A stretch of 46,133 nt of DNA from NCBI GenBank assembly GCA_016869735.1, contig VGDL01000029.1, forward strand, positions 1-46,133, read 5' to 3'. The position numbers and the translations under genes were made by a program. Positions 26,526 through 35,320 of the stretch are shown one piece after another (within the stretch, counting starts at the first letter, position 1; every line of letters starts with the position of its first letter). The notes beneath the pieces are model-generated. The model saw nothing but the letters and a program-made list of their open reading frames with translations, did no database searches and was not told where the DNA came from. The DNA comes from Alphaproteobacteria bacterium. GTDB taxonomy: Bacteria > Pseudomonadota > Alphaproteobacteria > Acetobacterales > Acetobacteraceae.

Positions 26526-26918
26526 ATGCGCTTCACCACCCCACCAAGCCCCGAAGACCTGATTGAATTGGCCGAGGATGCGCTTGCCGCCATCCCGAAG
26601 CCGTTGCGCGATCTGCTGAAGGGCGTTGCCATCCTGGTGGATGACATCGCGGAGGAGGAAATGCTCCGCGAACTCGGCATCGAAAACCCCTATGAGCTGA
26701 CAGGGCTTTATCTTGGCGTGCCGCTCACCGAAAAAAGCAGCGCCGCAACACCGGCAGAACCAGACCGCATCCTGCTATTCCGCGAACCCATCCTGCTGGA
26801 ATGGGTCGAATCCGGGGAAGATTTGTTCCGCCTGGTGCGGAACGTACTGATCCACGAAATCGGCCATCATTTCGGCTTTTCAGATGAGGATATCGAGAGG
26901 TTGGAAGAAGGGGACTAG
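26526..26918 (+). CDS. Small metallopeptidase-like (zincin) protein
   Basis: A 130-residue protein of the possible zinc metallopeptidase family PF06262. The motif HEIGHHFGFSDED supplies the HExxH zinc ligands, a third His and acidic residues. It starts MRFTTPPSPEDLIELAEDAL, followed by the typical LVDDIAEEEMLRELGIENPY and LTGLYLGVPL. ATG 26526 is preferred because GAGG (26516-26519) is well placed for it; two earlier in-frame ATGs, 26514 and 26520, have no ribosome binding site. Proteolytic activity in this family is assumed, not shown. A palindromic repeat follows 13 bases after the stop and may double as a terminator. Confidence 0.82.
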   Translation: MRFTTPPSPEDLIELAEDALAAIPKPLRDLLKGVAILVDDIAEEEMLRELGIENPYELTGLYLGVPLTEKSSAATPAEPDRILLFREPILLEWVESGEDLFRLVRNVLIHEIGHHFGFSDEDIERLEEGD

Positions 26919-26931
26919 AACTGAACAAGAA

Positions 26932-26996
26932 GGGGGTTTTGCCCCCTGCCCCCGCCGGGGTGGCCGTGCCACCCCGGACCACGCCGTTATTCGTGA
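26932..26996 (+). repeat. Palindromic (REP-like) intergenic repeat, left copy
   Basis: Starts with GGGGGTTTTGCCCCC, then a GC-rich run containing GGGGTGGCCGTGCCACCCC, itself a near-perfect hairpin, and ends at GGACCACGCCG. The reverse complement of 28085-28139 is nearly identical. Together the two inverted copies bracket the HEPN-like gene. Confidence 0.85.
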
Positions 26997-27016
26997 GGCT
27001 TGGAGAAAGCACCTAA

Positions 27017-27937
27017 CTAATCGCCAAACTCCGCGACGAGCCTGTCAATGCAGCGGCTTCGGAGTCTGTGCAATACATCTTGGTTGCTTGCTTCGGCCTG
27101 CTCAAGCAATTCAGGAAAATCCTCTTTCAGCAAGTCTAGGGAGTTCGGGTCCTTCGGCGGCAAGCCCACTGGGCCCCGCGCCTGCTCTGAAAATCCAAAA
27201 AAGCAGAACAATTCGATCAGGCGCAAAATGTCTGGACTCGGGTTTCTGGACCATCCGCAACCCATCTTTTCAATAATTCTTCGAAACACAATGCGGCGCG
27301 TGTCCTCGTGAATTTTCTGCCCAAGATGGGATATGTAGTTGAGTTCAGTCCGAACAAAGCTGGCGGGAGGATTTATTGGCTGTCCGATTTTCACGTTCCA
27401 GTATTTGAACTTGTTGCGTTTTTTTGCTGGGACCAACGCACCATAATGCGCTATGGCATTTCGCAGAAGCACCAGATCCTCGACATGCGAAATCTCTTCC
27501 TTTGGTATAGGCTCGAAGTCGACAAGCTGAAAAAAATTCGTGTTCCAGCTCTTTGAGCTTAGAGACCTGAATTCGTGCTCGATTTGTTTAGGCTTCCAAT
27601 TTTGGAATTCCAGAAAATCACGGCGAATAAAATGATCCTCGCTTAACTGGTGGATCAAATCTCGCCCAAAATGCTCCAGCGCCACTACACCCCAAAAAAG
27701 CCCCAGAGTCGCGAAAGGTTGACGAAGCTGAAGGATGCCATCTTTGATACGCCTCCTTTCTTGGTCAGGTTCTTTTTCCAGATCGTAAGGGGCGGGCCAA
27801 TCCAAGAGCCGCTGCGCCTGACTGATTCGATAGCCAAAAATCCCCAATGGAGATTTCACAGGAAAGGGCGTCCATTCGCCCACAAGCGCCGTCGGGAAAT
27901 CAATTTTTGGTGCCGACTCAGTGTTGGATGTATTCAT
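27017..27937 (-). CDS. HEPN-like protein of unknown function in an atypical insert
   Basis: A 306-residue protein I cannot assign to a named family. The central segment EDLVLLRNAIAHYGALVP holds an R-N-x3-H motif (Arg159, Asn160, His164), the R-x4-6-H active-site pattern of HEPN ribonuclease domains. It is preceded by helices around LGLFWGVVALEHFGRDLIHQ (79-98) that fit a HEPN bundle. The N-terminal part is rich in Trp, Pro and Tyr; the C-terminal part is helical with LLKEDFPELLEQAEASNQDV and lacks recognisable motifs. Base composition and codon use are clearly less GC-rich than both neighbours. The gene sits alone between inverted palindromic repeats, without a partner antitoxin or nucleotidyltransferase. 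HEPN proteins often act in toxin-antitoxin, abortive infection or RNA processing; that role is inference here. Confidence 0.7.
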   Translation of the reverse strand: MNTSNTESAPKIDFPTALVGEWTPFPVKSPLGIFGYRISQAQRLLDWPAPYDLEKEPDQERRRIKDGILQLRQPFATLGLFWGVVALEHFGRDLIHQLSEDHFIRRDFLEFQNWKPKQIEHEFRSLSSKSWNTNFFQLVDFEPIPKEEISHVEDLVLLRNAIAHYGALVPAKKRNKFKYWNVKIGQPINPPASFVRTELNYISHLGQKIHEDTRRIVFRRIIEKMGCGWSRNPSPDILRLIELFCFFGFSEQARGPVGLPPKDPNSLDLLKEDFPELLEQAEASNQDVLHRLRSRCIDRLVAEFGD

Positions 27938-28084
27938 GAATCATCCCTTTGTTTGTACGGTAGCCATCCTCCACGCCAGCGCTTGATCAATTTGTGGTCG
28001 CCAACAGCGATTTGTCTCGCGGCGGTGCGTAACCTCGGGGTCAGACGCAGACACATCTATGTGGAAAGGTTTGTACCCGGTCCC

Positions 28085-28139
28085 GGCGGGGTCCGGGGTG
28101 GCACGGACACCCCGGTGGGGGTCAGGGGGCAAAGCCCCC
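28085..28139 (-). repeat. Palindromic (REP-like) intergenic repeat, right copy
   Basis: Read on the minus strand it runs from GGGGGCTTTGCCCCCTGACC through ACCGGGGTGTCCGTGCCACC to CCGGACCCCGCCG, almost the same as the left copy at 26932 on the plus strand. It lies in the 216-base gap between the HEPN-like gene and maeB, nearer to maeB's 3' end. I see no other feature in that gap. Confidence 0.85.
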
Positions 28140-28153
28140 GGCCTCCCCCCGAT

Positions 28154-30427
28154 TCACCCTTGCCTATTCGCCTCAGCCACCGCCAATGCTGTCAGGTTCA
28201 GAATCCCACGAGCGGTCACACTTGGCACCAGCACATGCACGGGTTTTTTCATGCCGAGCAGAAGCGGGCCAAGTTGCAGCCCATCGGTGGCGGCCTTGGC
28301 CAGGTTGAAGGCGATATTGGCGGCGTCAATGCCGGGCATGGCCAGCAGATTGGCTGCGCCCGTCAGTTTGCCATCGGGCACGGCTCGGTCGCGGATGGCC
28401 GGCACCAAGGCGGCATCGGCGTGCATTTCGCCATCCACTTCCAAGCCAGGGTCACGCGCCTGGATAAGCTTCAGGGCTTCGCGCATCCGCCGGGCTGAGG
28501 GTGCGTGGGACGCACCGAAGGAAGAATGGGACAGCAATGCGACTTTCGGCTGCAAGCCAAAGCCGCGCACCTGTTCGGCTGCTAGTAGTGTCATTTCCGC
28601 GATCTGCGGGGCCGAAGGTTCCACGCAAAGATGCGTGTCCACCACGAATAGATGCTCGCCATTGCGGGTAATCAGGCCGGAAAGTGCATAAACCCGCCCG
28701 ACATCATCGCGCTTGCCGATAATATCCAGCACGTGATGCCACTGATCCATCCAATCCTGCGTGCCGCCGCACAGCGCGGCATCCACCAGGCCGGCTTCCA
28801 GCAATAGGGAAGCGGCAACGGCGGTGCGCGTTGCCACACGCCGCCCAGCGGCATCGGGCGGCACGCCGCGGCGGGAGACTTTGCGGCGATATAGTTCCAC
28901 CAACGGGCCGAAGATTTCCGTATCGCGCGCAGGGTCCAGCACCTTCACGCTTTCGCCGACCGACATACGCAGCCCCAAGGCTTCGCAGCGCGCGGCGATG
29001 ATATCGGCGCGGCCAATCAGGAAGGGTTCGGCAATGCCTTCATCCAACACGGATTGCACGGCGCGGAGCGTGCGTTCATCCTCACCTTCCGCATAGGCGA
29101 TGCGGCGCGGGCGTTTGCGCGCGGCCTCGAACACTGGGCGCATGAGATTGCCGGAACGGAAGACATTGCGTTCCAGCCGGCGGCGATAGGCAGCGAAATC
29201 TTCAATCGGGCGGGTCGCAACACCGCTTGCCATGGCGGCGCGCGCAACGGCCGGGGCGACTTCAAGAATCAGGCGCGGGTCAAAGGGTTTCGGAATGATG
29301 TAATCGGCCCCAAAAATCGGCGCCTGCCCGCCATAGGCGGCGGCGACAACTTCGGATGCTTCAACGCGGGCAAGTGCGGCAATGGCATCCGCTGCCGCGA
29401 CCTTCATTTCCTCATTGATGGTGGTGGCGCCGACATCCAGCGCACCACGGAAGATGAAGGGAAAACACAGGACATTATTGACCTGGTTCGGATAATCCGT
29501 CCGCCCCGTTGCCACAATCGCATCCGGGCGCGCGGCACGCACCGCTTCGGGCAGGATTTCCGGCTCAGGGTTCGCAAGCGCCAATACCAAGGGGTTGGGT
29601 GCCAGCAGCTTCAGCCATTCCGGCTTCAAAACACGCGGCGCGGAAAGGCCAAGGAAGATATCGGCGCCGGGCAGCGCATCCTGCAGGGTGCGAGCATTCG
29701 TCTCAATGGCCCATTTGGCCTTATAGGGGTCAAGGTCCTCGCGCCCCTTATGCACCACGCCGCCAATATCGCAGATGGTGACGTTTTCGCGCTTGAGGCC
29801 CATGGCGACCAGCAGATCAAGGCAGGCCAAAGCCGCCGCACCGCCGCCGGTATTGACCAGGCGCACATCTTCCAGCCGCTTGCCTTGCAGCAAAAGCCCG
29901 TTGCGCACGGCAGCCGCGACAATAATCGCCGTGCCATGCTGGTCATCATGAAAAACCGGGATGCGCATGCGTTCGCGCAGCCGGCGTTCCACTTCAAAGC
30001 ATTCGGGCGCCTTGATGTCTTCCAGGTTGATGGCGCCGAAGGAGGGTTCCAGCGCGGCAATCACCTCGATCAGCTTGTCGGGGTCGCGTTCGTCAATTTC
30101 GATGTCAATCGAATCAATGCCGGCGAATTTCTGGAACAGAACCGCCTTGCCTTCCATGACGGGCTTGGACGCGAGCGCGCCGATGGCACCAAGGCCCAGC
30201 ACCGCCGTGCCATTGGAAATCACCGCCACCAGATTGCCGCGCGCGGTGTAGTCAAAGGCAGCGCGCGGGTCGGCGGCTATTGCCTCACAGGCCGCAGCAA
30301 CACCTGGCGAATAGGCTAGGCCAAGGTCGCGTTGGGTTTCCATCCGCTTGGTCGGCGTGATGGAAAGCTTCCCGGGGCGGGGCAGCCGGTGGTAATCCAG
30401 CGCGGCTTTGCGGAAATCATCATCCAT
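28154..30427 (-). CDS. maeB: NADP-dependent malic enzyme (malic/phosphotransacetylase-like fusion)
   Basis: A 757-residue MaeB-type malic enzyme that decarboxylates malate to pyruvate with reduction of NADP. The catalytic half has Tyr39 in [14 protein letters not shown], Lys94 in [13 protein letters not shown], metal ligands Glu136 and Asp137 in [14 protein letters not shown] and Asp161 in [10 protein letters not shown], and the cofactor loop [15 protein letters not shown]. From about residue 430 a phosphate-acetyltransferase-like domain follows ([20 protein letters not shown] onward). It lacks proven transferase activity in the family and serves acetyl-CoA regulation. ATG 30427 was chosen because AAGG lies 8 bases upstream and the family N-terminus fits; the frame extends further 5' but into the tRNA. 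The gene starts 40 bases after the tRNA-Leu 3' end on the same strand. Confidence 0.95.
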   Translation of the reverse strand: MDDDFRKAALDYHRLPRPGKLSITPTKRMETQRDLGLAYSPGVAAACEAIAADPRAAFDYTARGNLVAVISNGTAVLGLGAIGALASKPVMEGKAVLFQKFAGIDSIDIEIDERDPDKLIEVIAALEPSFGAINLEDIKAPECFEVERRLRERMRIPVFHDDQHGTAIIVAAAVRNGLLLQGKRLEDVRLVNTGGGAAALACLDLLVAMGLKRENVTICDIGGVVHKGREDLDPYKAKWAIETNARTLQDALPGADIFLGLSAPRVLKPEWLKLLAPNPLVLALANPEPEILPEAVRAARPDAIVATGRTDYPNQVNNVLCFPFIFRGALDVGATTINEEMKVAAADAIAALARVEASEVVAAAYGGQAPIFGADYIIPKPFDPRLILEVAPAVARAAMASGVATRPIEDFAAYRRRLERNVFRSGNLMRPVFEAARKRPRRIAYAEGEDERTLRAVQSVLDEGIAEPFLIGRADIIAARCEALGLRMSVGESVKVLDPARDTEIFGPLVELYRRKVSRRGVPPDAAGRRVATRTAVAASLLLEAGLVDAALCGGTQDWMDQWHHVLDIIGKRDDVGRVYALSGLITRNGEHLFVVDTHLCVEPSAPQIAEMTLLAAEQVRGFGLQPKVALLSHSSFGASHAPSARRMREALKLIQARDPGLEVDGEMHADAALVPAIRDRAVPDGKLTGAANLLAMPGIDAANIAFNLAKAATDGLQLGPLLLGMKKPVHVLVPSVTARGILNLTALAVAEANRQG

Positions 30428-30467
30428 GATGGCTACCTTACCCGGCAACACCCGAAAGGGTGAGATA

Positions 30468-30553
30468 TGGTGCGGCCAAGAAGATTCGAACTTCCACGGG
30501 GTTGCCCCCACCAGCACCTCAAGCTGGCGCGTCTACCATTCCGCCATGGCCGC
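30468..30553 (-). tRNA. tRNA-Leu (anticodon GAG)
   Basis: An 86-base class II tRNA on the minus strand. The acceptor stem GCGGCCA / TGGCCGC pairs perfectly, followed by A and an encoded CCA. The anticodon arm CCAGC-TTGAGGT-GCTGG gives anticodon GAG, reading Leu CUC/CUU. A long variable arm (GGGG-CAA-CCCC) and the T-loop TTCGAAT are present. A short CACCC-TTTC-GGGTG hairpin follows between the tRNA and maeB. Confidence 0.95.
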
Positions 30554-30583
30554 AAACCAGGTAGAAGGCGGGCGCTATAGCCG

Positions 30584-31246
30584 ATGAATGCGCTGCCATC
30601 AACGCCCGCCCTTGAATGGGAAACCCTGCCGGGCCTCACCCCCTATGCCGAGACACTCTCGCGCATGGAAAGCCGCGCCGCGGCCATCAGGGCGGGGACG
30701 GCCGGGGAGGCTGTGTGGCTGGTGGAACACCCACCCAGCTATACGGCTGGCACATCGGCCCGCGCTGAGGATTTGCGCGATGCCCGCTTCCCGGTGTTTG
30801 AGGCCGGGCGCGGCGGGCAATGGACCTATCACGGGCCGGGGCAGCGGACGGGGTATGTGATGCTCGATCTGCATCGCCCCCATGGCGGCATCCCGGCGCG
30901 CGATGTGCGGGCCTTTGTGGCGGGGTTGGAAGATTGGATGATCCGGACGCTGGCGCATTTCGGCATACAGGGCGAAAGGCGCGAAGGGCGCGTTGGGATT
31001 TGGGTGGCGGATCGCGCGATCGGGCAGGAAGCCAAGATCGGCGCTATTGGGGTGCGCGTGACGCGCTGGGTGTCCTGGCATGGCGTGGCCCTGAATGTGG
31101 CGCCCGATCTGGCGCATTTCGGCGGTATTGTGCCCTGCGGGATAGCGGAACATGGCGTGACCAGCCTGCATGCCTTGGGCATTCCGGCCAGCATGGCGGA
31201 AGTGGATCAGGCGCTGCGCCAGGCTTGGGGGCAGGTTTTCGGCTGA
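30584..31246 (+). CDS. lipB: Octanoyltransferase LipB
   Basis: A 220-residue enzyme that moves octanoate from acyl-carrier protein to lipoyl domains, the first step of lipoate synthesis. The signature [20 protein letters not shown] (75-94) is complete. Lys151 in [10 protein letters not shown] and acyl-thioester Cys185 in [15 protein letters not shown] are the catalytic pair. It starts 31 bases from the divergent tRNA-Leu and has no obvious ribosome binding site. The pentose-isomerase gene follows after 67 bases. Confidence 0.95.
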   Translation: MNALPSTPALEWETLPGLTPYAETLSRMESRAAAIRAGTAGEAVWLVEHPPSYTAGTSARAEDLRDARFPVFEAGRGGQWTYHGPGQRTGYVMLDLHRPHGGIPARDVRAFVAGLEDWMIRTLAHFGIQGERREGRVGIWVADRAIGQEAKIGAIGVRVTRWVSWHGVALNVAPDLAHFGGIVPCGIAEHGVTSLHALGIPASMAEVDQALRQAWGQVFG

Positions 31247-31313
31247 AGCCCAGGCTGCGAATCGCAGGATTTTCCTTTAAGGCGTCTTCTCCCGGCCATT
31301 GGAGCGCCCCGCA

Positions 31314-31781
31314 ATGCCTATCCCCATCGCCTCTGACCATGCCGGCCTCCCGCTGAAACAGGCGCTGAAGGCCGCTTTGGAAGCCGAGGGGCTGGCGTTT
31401 GACGATTTGGGCACGCATGGCGCTGAATCGGTGGATTACCCGGATTTCGCCCATGCGGTGTGTGACCGCGTGGCGGGGAGCGATGGCTTCGGCATTCTGG
31501 TCTGCGGCACCGGGATTGGCATGGCCATGGCGGCCAATCGCCACCCCGGCATTCGCGCCGCTGTCTTGCATAACGCGACCGAAGCGCGGCTGACGCGTGC
31601 CCATAACAACGCCAATATCGCCTGCCTCGGCGCCCGCATGGTGGGGATTGAAGTGGCGCTGGATGCCATCCGGGCTTTTTTGGCCTCTCCTTTCGAAGGC
31701 GGGCGGCATGTGGGGCGGGTACAAAAACTCGACCCGGTGCTTGCCAAGCAGGGCACCGCAGGCGCAAAAACAACGCCATGA
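31314..31781 (+). CDS. rpiB: Ribose 5-phosphate isomerase B
   Basis: A 155-residue isomerase interconverting ribose 5-phosphate and ribulose 5-phosphate. Hallmarks are [14 protein letters not shown] at the N-terminus, [12 protein letters not shown], the phosphate loop [13 protein letters not shown] and [14 protein letters not shown] 31314 is preceded by GGAG 10 bases upstream, better than the in-frame TTG 31299. Its stop overlaps the glyA start (ATGA), opening a chain of coupled genes; the product supplies ribulose 5-phosphate, which RibB in the same operon uses. Confidence 0.93.
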   Translation: MPIPIASDHAGLPLKQALKAALEAEGLAFDDLGTHGAESVDYPDFAHAVCDRVAGSDGFGILVCGTGIGMAMAANRHPGIRAAVLHNATEARLTRAHNNANIACLGARMVGIEVALDAIRAFLASPFEGGRHVGRVQKLDPVLAKQGTAGAKTTP

Positions 31782-33115
31782 GAACCCCATTCCCCGCCCT
31801 GGTCCGTGCGCCGGAAGGCCTCGGCGCCGCCCCGCCCCCCGCTGGCTTCTTCACCGCGAGCCTGGCTGCATCCGATCCCGAAATCGCCGCCGCCGTGGCG
31901 CAGGAATTGGTGCGCGAACAGGATGGGATTGAACTGATCGCGTCTGAAAACATCGTCTCCCGCGCTGTGATGGAAGCGCAGGGTTCGGTGATGACGAATA
32001 AATACGCTGAAGGCTATCCGGGCCGGCGCTATTATGGCGGGTGTGAGGCAGTGGATATCGCGGAAAGGCTCGCGATTGAACGCGCCTGCAAGCTGTTCGA
32101 TTGCGGATTTGCCAATGTGCAGCCGCATTCGGGCGCGCAGGCCAATCAGGCGGTGTTCCTGGCGCTGTTGCAGCCGGGCGATTGCTTCATGGGGCTTGAC
32201 CTGGCCGCCGGTGGGCATTTGACGCATGGGTCACTCGCGAACCTGTCCGGCAAATGGTTCAAGCCGGTGCCCTATACGGTGCGGCGCGAAGACCAGCAGA
32301 TTGATATGGCGGAAGTGGCGCGCATTGCGCGGGAAGCGAAGCCGAAGCTGATCATCGCCGGCGGCAGCGCCTATGCTCGCGTGTGGGATTTCGCCGCCTT
32401 CCGCGCCATTGCCGATGAAGTCGGTGCCTATTTCATGGTGGATATGGCGCATTTCGCGGGGCTGGTTGCCGGTGGCGCGCATCCTTCGCCCTTCCCCCAT
32501 GCGCATGTTGCGACCACCACCACGCATAAGACCTTGCGTGGCCCGCGCGGTGGCATGATTTTGACGAATGACGAAGCGTTGGCGAAGAAATTCAACAGTG
32601 CCGTTTTCCCCGGCCTGCAAGGCGGGCCGCTGATGCATGTGATCGCGGCCAAGGCGGTGGCGTTCGGGGAAGCGCTGCGTCCGGAATTCCGCACCTATTC
32701 GCGCCAGATTGTCGCCAATGCCAAGGCGCTGGCGGGTGAATTGCAGGCACAAGGTTTGGATCTGGTGACGGGTGGTACCGACAATCATTTGTTGCTGGTT
32801 GATTTGCGGCCCAAGAAGCTGACCGGGAAGGTGGCGGAAGCCGCGCTTAATCGCGCGCATCTGACCTGCAACAAGAACGCCATTCCCTTTGACCCCGAAA
32901 AGCCGATGGTGACATCGGGTGTGCGCCTTGGCACGCCCGCCGGCACCACGCGCGGCTTTGGGGAAGCGGAATTCCGCCAGATCGGCAAACTGATCGGTGA
33001 AGTGCTGGATGGCGCGGCGCGGGCCAATGATGAAGCCGGCAATAGCGCGGTGGAAGCTTCGGTGAAGGCGCGGGTGATGGAACTCTGCCATCGCTTCCCG
33101 ATCTATCCGGCATGA
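31778..33115 (+). CDS. glyA: Serine hydroxymethyltransferase
   Basis: A 445-residue PLP enzyme converting serine and tetrahydrofolate to glycine and methylene-tetrahydrofolate. Conserved blocks are [61 protein letters not shown] and the PLP-lysine motif [14 protein letters not shown] with Lys251. About 23 residues precede the usual family start at [13 protein letters not shown]; the overlap with rpiB makes this start likely. The end overlaps nrdR by four bases. Confidence 0.97.
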   Translation: MRTPFPALVRAPEGLGAAPPPAGFFTASLAASDPEIAAAVAQELVREQDGIELIASENIVSRAVMEAQGSVMTNKYAEGYPGRRYYGGCEAVDIAERLAIERACKLFDCGFANVQPHSGAQANQAVFLALLQPGDCFMGLDLAAGGHLTHGSLANLSGKWFKPVPYTVRREDQQIDMAEVARIAREAKPKLIIAGGSAYARVWDFAAFRAIADEVGAYFMVDMAHFAGLVAGGAHPSPFPHAHVATTTTHKTLRGPRGGMILTNDEALAKKFNSAVFPGLQGGPLMHVIAAKAVAFGEALRPEFRTYSRQIVANAKALAGELQAQGLDLVTGGTDNHLLLVDLRPKKLTGKVAEAALNRAHLTCNKNAIPFDPEKPMVTSGVRLGTPAGTTRGFGEAEFRQIGKLIGEVLDGAARANDEAGNSAVEASVKARVMELCHRFPIYPA

Positions 33116-33567
33116 AGTGCCCCTTCTGCGGATTTGAGGATACGCAGGTCAAGGATAGCCGCCCGGCGGAAGACAGCGCGGCCATTCGCCGCCGCCGCGC
33201 CTGCCCGGAATGCGGCGCGCGCTTCACGACGTTTGAGCGTGTGCAGCTCCGTGAAATTACCATCATCAAGACCGATGGGCGGCGTGTGCCGTTTGAACGG
33301 GAAAAGCTGGCACGTTCGATCCGCGTTGCCTTGCGCAAGCGCCCGGTGGATGAGGACCGGATCGAAAAACTGGTGAATTCCATCCAGCGCCGACTGGAAA
33401 CCGAAGGCGAAAGCGACATTCCTTCCAACAAGATCGGGGAGATTGTCATGGAAACGCTGAAGGAACTGGACCAGGTGGCCTATGTGCGCTTCGCCAGCGT
33501 CTATCGCAATTTTGGCGAGGCGAAAGATTTTCAGGCTTTTCTCGGTGAATTGGGGCGGAAGGAATAG
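33112..33567 (+). CDS. nrdR: Transcriptional repressor NrdR
   Basis: A 151-residue repressor of ribonucleotide reductase genes. The zinc ribbon is [18 protein letters not shown] plus [14 protein letters not shown], and the ATP-cone domain begins VIKT-like at [20 protein letters not shown] and includes [13 protein letters not shown]. It binds dATP/ATP and NrdR boxes upstream of nrd operons. Start overlaps the glyA stop (ATGA). The next gene, ribD, follows after 33 bases, a common order in Alphaproteobacteria. Confidence 0.97.
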   Translation: MKCPFCGFEDTQVKDSRPAEDSAAIRRRRACPECGARFTTFERVQLREITIIKTDGRRVPFEREKLARSIRVALRKRPVDEDRIEKLVNSIQRRLETEGESDIPSNKIGEIVMETLKELDQVAYVRFASVYRNFGEAKDFQAFLGELGRKE

Positions 33568-33600
33568 CGCTTATCCGGCGCTGACCCAGATGATGCCGCG

Positions 33601-34704
33601 ATGAATGATGATCTGCTTCACATGCGCGCGGCTTTGGCCCTGGCGCGGCGGGGGCTTGGCAATGCCTGGCCGAACCCGGCGGTCGGCTGTGTGCTGGTGA
33701 AGGATGGCCGCGTGATTGGCCGCGGCTGGACGCAGCCCGGCGGTCGCCCGCATGCGGAAACCGAAGCGCTGCGCCGTGCTGGTGAGGCGGCGCGCGGTGC
33801 CACAGCGTATGTCACGCTGGAACCCTGTTCCCATCACGGTCGCACGCCACCCTGTTGCGAAGCACTCGCCGGGGCAGGCATTGCCCGCGTGGTGATGGCG
33901 ATGCGTGATCCTGACCCGCGCGTGAATGGCCGCGGGCTGGCCATGCTGCGCGGTGCGGGCATCGTCGTAGAGGAAGGGCTTTTGGAGGCCGAAGCCCGCG
34001 CGCTCAATGCCGGGTTTTTCCGCCGCATCCAGGCCGGCATGCCGGTAGTGACGCTGAAGCTGGCCTCAACGCTTGATGGCCGTATCGCCACCGCTTCCGG
34101 TGAAAGCCGCTGGATCACGGGGCAAGCCGCACGGCGCGAAGTGCATGCGCTGCGTGCGCGGCATGATGCGATCCTGGTCGGTTCCGGCACGGTGCTGGCC
34201 GATGATCCGGACCTGACCTGCCGCATCCCAGGCATGGAGCGTGTGCCGATGCTGCGCGTGGTGGCGGATGCCAGGCTGCGCACGCCGGAAGCCTCTCGGC
34301 TGGTGCAGGGCGCGGAGCTGGCGCCAGTGCTGATCATCACTGCGCCCGGCCATGCGCCGGCCGCGCAGGCACCCTTCATGGCTGCCGGGGCGGATATTGT
34401 GACCGTGCCGGCCCATGCGGCTGGCGGGCTTGATCTGCCTTCCCTGCTGCGCGCCCTTGGCCGGCGCGGCGTGACGCGCGTGCTGGCCGAAGGCGGCGCA
34501 GGGCTGGCGGCGGCGCTGCTCCGCCAGGGCTTAGTGGATCGGCTGGTCTGGTTTCATGCGCCCGCCGTGATGGGCGGTGATGGGCATCCGGCGCTTGAGG
34601 GCTTGCGTCTTGCCGCGCTCAGCGCCATGCCTCGTTTTCGTCGCACGGCGCAAAGGGCGCTGGGCGATGATATGCTCTCTGAATTCGAACGGATCGAGGA
34701 TTAG
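33601..34704 (+). CDS. ribD: Bifunctional riboflavin deaminase/reductase RibD
   Basis: A 367-residue enzyme for steps two and three of riboflavin synthesis. The N-terminal deaminase domain (about 1-145) has PNPAVGCVLV, zinc ligand His51 with catalytic Glu53 in RPHAETEAL, and Cys76 and Cys85 in EPCSHHGRTPPCC. The C-terminal reductase domain contains LKLASTLDGRIATASGESRW, VGSGTVLADDPDLTCR and VLAEGGAGLAAALL. Full length. It ends 4 bases before ribE. Confidence 0.96.
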   Translation: MNDDLLHMRAALALARRGLGNAWPNPAVGCVLVKDGRVIGRGWTQPGGRPHAETEALRRAGEAARGATAYVTLEPCSHHGRTPPCCEALAGAGIARVVMAMRDPDPRVNGRGLAMLRGAGIVVEEGLLEAEARALNAGFFRRIQAGMPVVTLKLASTLDGRIATASGESRWITGQAARREVHALRARHDAILVGSGTVLADDPDLTCRIPGMERVPMLRVVADARLRTPEASRLVQGAELAPVLIITAPGHAPAAQAPFMAAGADIVTVPAHAAGGLDLPSLLRALGRRGVTRVLAEGGAGLAAALLRQGLVDRLVWFHAPAVMGGDGHPALEGLRLAALSAMPRFRRTAQRALGDDMLSEFERIED

Positions 34705-34708
34705 CGCC

Positions 34709-35320
34709 ATGTTCACCGGTATCGTCACGGCCCTTGGCACGGTCAGAGAGGTTCAGCCGATTGGCGGCGGGCATGATTTGCGGCTCGTGATGGGCGTGAC
34801 GCCGGATTTTTTGCGTGATCCCATCCCGGCGGTGCTCGGCGCTTCCATTTGCTGTTCGGGCGTGTGCCTGACGGTGGTGCAGTTGTCAGCGGATTCCTTC
34901 AGCGTGGATGCCTCGGCCGAAACGGTCGCCAAAACCACTTTGGGTGGCTGGAAGAAAGGCTCCAAGGTCAACCTGGAACGGGCACTGCGCCTTGGCGATG
35001 AATTGGGCGGGCATTTGGTATCCGGCCATGTGGATGGCGTGGCGGAGGTGATTTCGGCAACCCCCGAAAATGCCTCGGTCCGCTGGCGCTTCCGTGCGCC
35101 GCAGGCTTTGGCGCCCTTCATCGCGCCCAAGGGATCGGTCGCGCTTGATGGCGTTTCACTGACGGTGAATGAGGTTGACGGCGCGACCTTTGGCGTCAAC
35201 ATCATCCCCCATACCGCCGCGATGACAGGCTTTGGCACGCTCCAGCCCGGTGATCGCGTCAATATCGAAATAGACACGCTGGCGCGTTACGTCGCCCGCA
35301 TGATGGAGTTCAGGGCATGA
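34709..35320 (+). CDS. ribE: Riboflavin synthase, alpha subunit
   Basis: A 203-residue enzyme that dismutates two 6,7-dimethyl-8-ribityllumazines to riboflavin. It starts with the invariant MFTGIVTALGTV and has two lumazine-binding repeats: CSGVCLTVVQL with the later LGGHLVSGHVDGVAEV, and VALDGVSLTVNEVDG with NIIPHTAAMTGFG. ATG 34709 is preceded by GAGGA at 8 bases, and a longer frame upstream runs inside ribD. Overlaps the ribBA start (ATGA). Confidence 0.96.
   Translation: MFTGIVTALGTVREVQPIGGGHDLRLVMGVTPDFLRDPIPAVLGASICCSGVCLTVVQLSADSFSVDASAETVAKTTLGGWKKGSKVNLERALRLGDELGGHLVSGHVDGVAEVISATPENASVRWRFRAPQALAPFIAPKGSVALDGVSLTVNEVDGATFGVNIIPHTAAMTGFGTLQPGDRVNIEIDTLARYVARMMEFRA

Noticed and set aside
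27941-28691. Small frames running through the right palindromic repeat into maeB
   Set aside because: They are created by the GC-rich repeat and the reverse strand of maeB; no motif or start signal supports them.
29054-30319. A 421-codon frame antisense to maeB
   Set aside because: It is a shadow of the maeB coding sequence without recognisable motifs. Similar antisense frames over ribBA (35287-36414), the fumarase (42509-43588) and the second amidase (13100-14038) were dropped for the same reason.
33568-34708. Possible FMN riboswitch for the riboflavin genes
   Set aside because: Only 33 bases separate nrdR from ribD and 4 bases separate ribD from ribE, too little for an FMN aptamer; none of the conserved RFN helices was seen.
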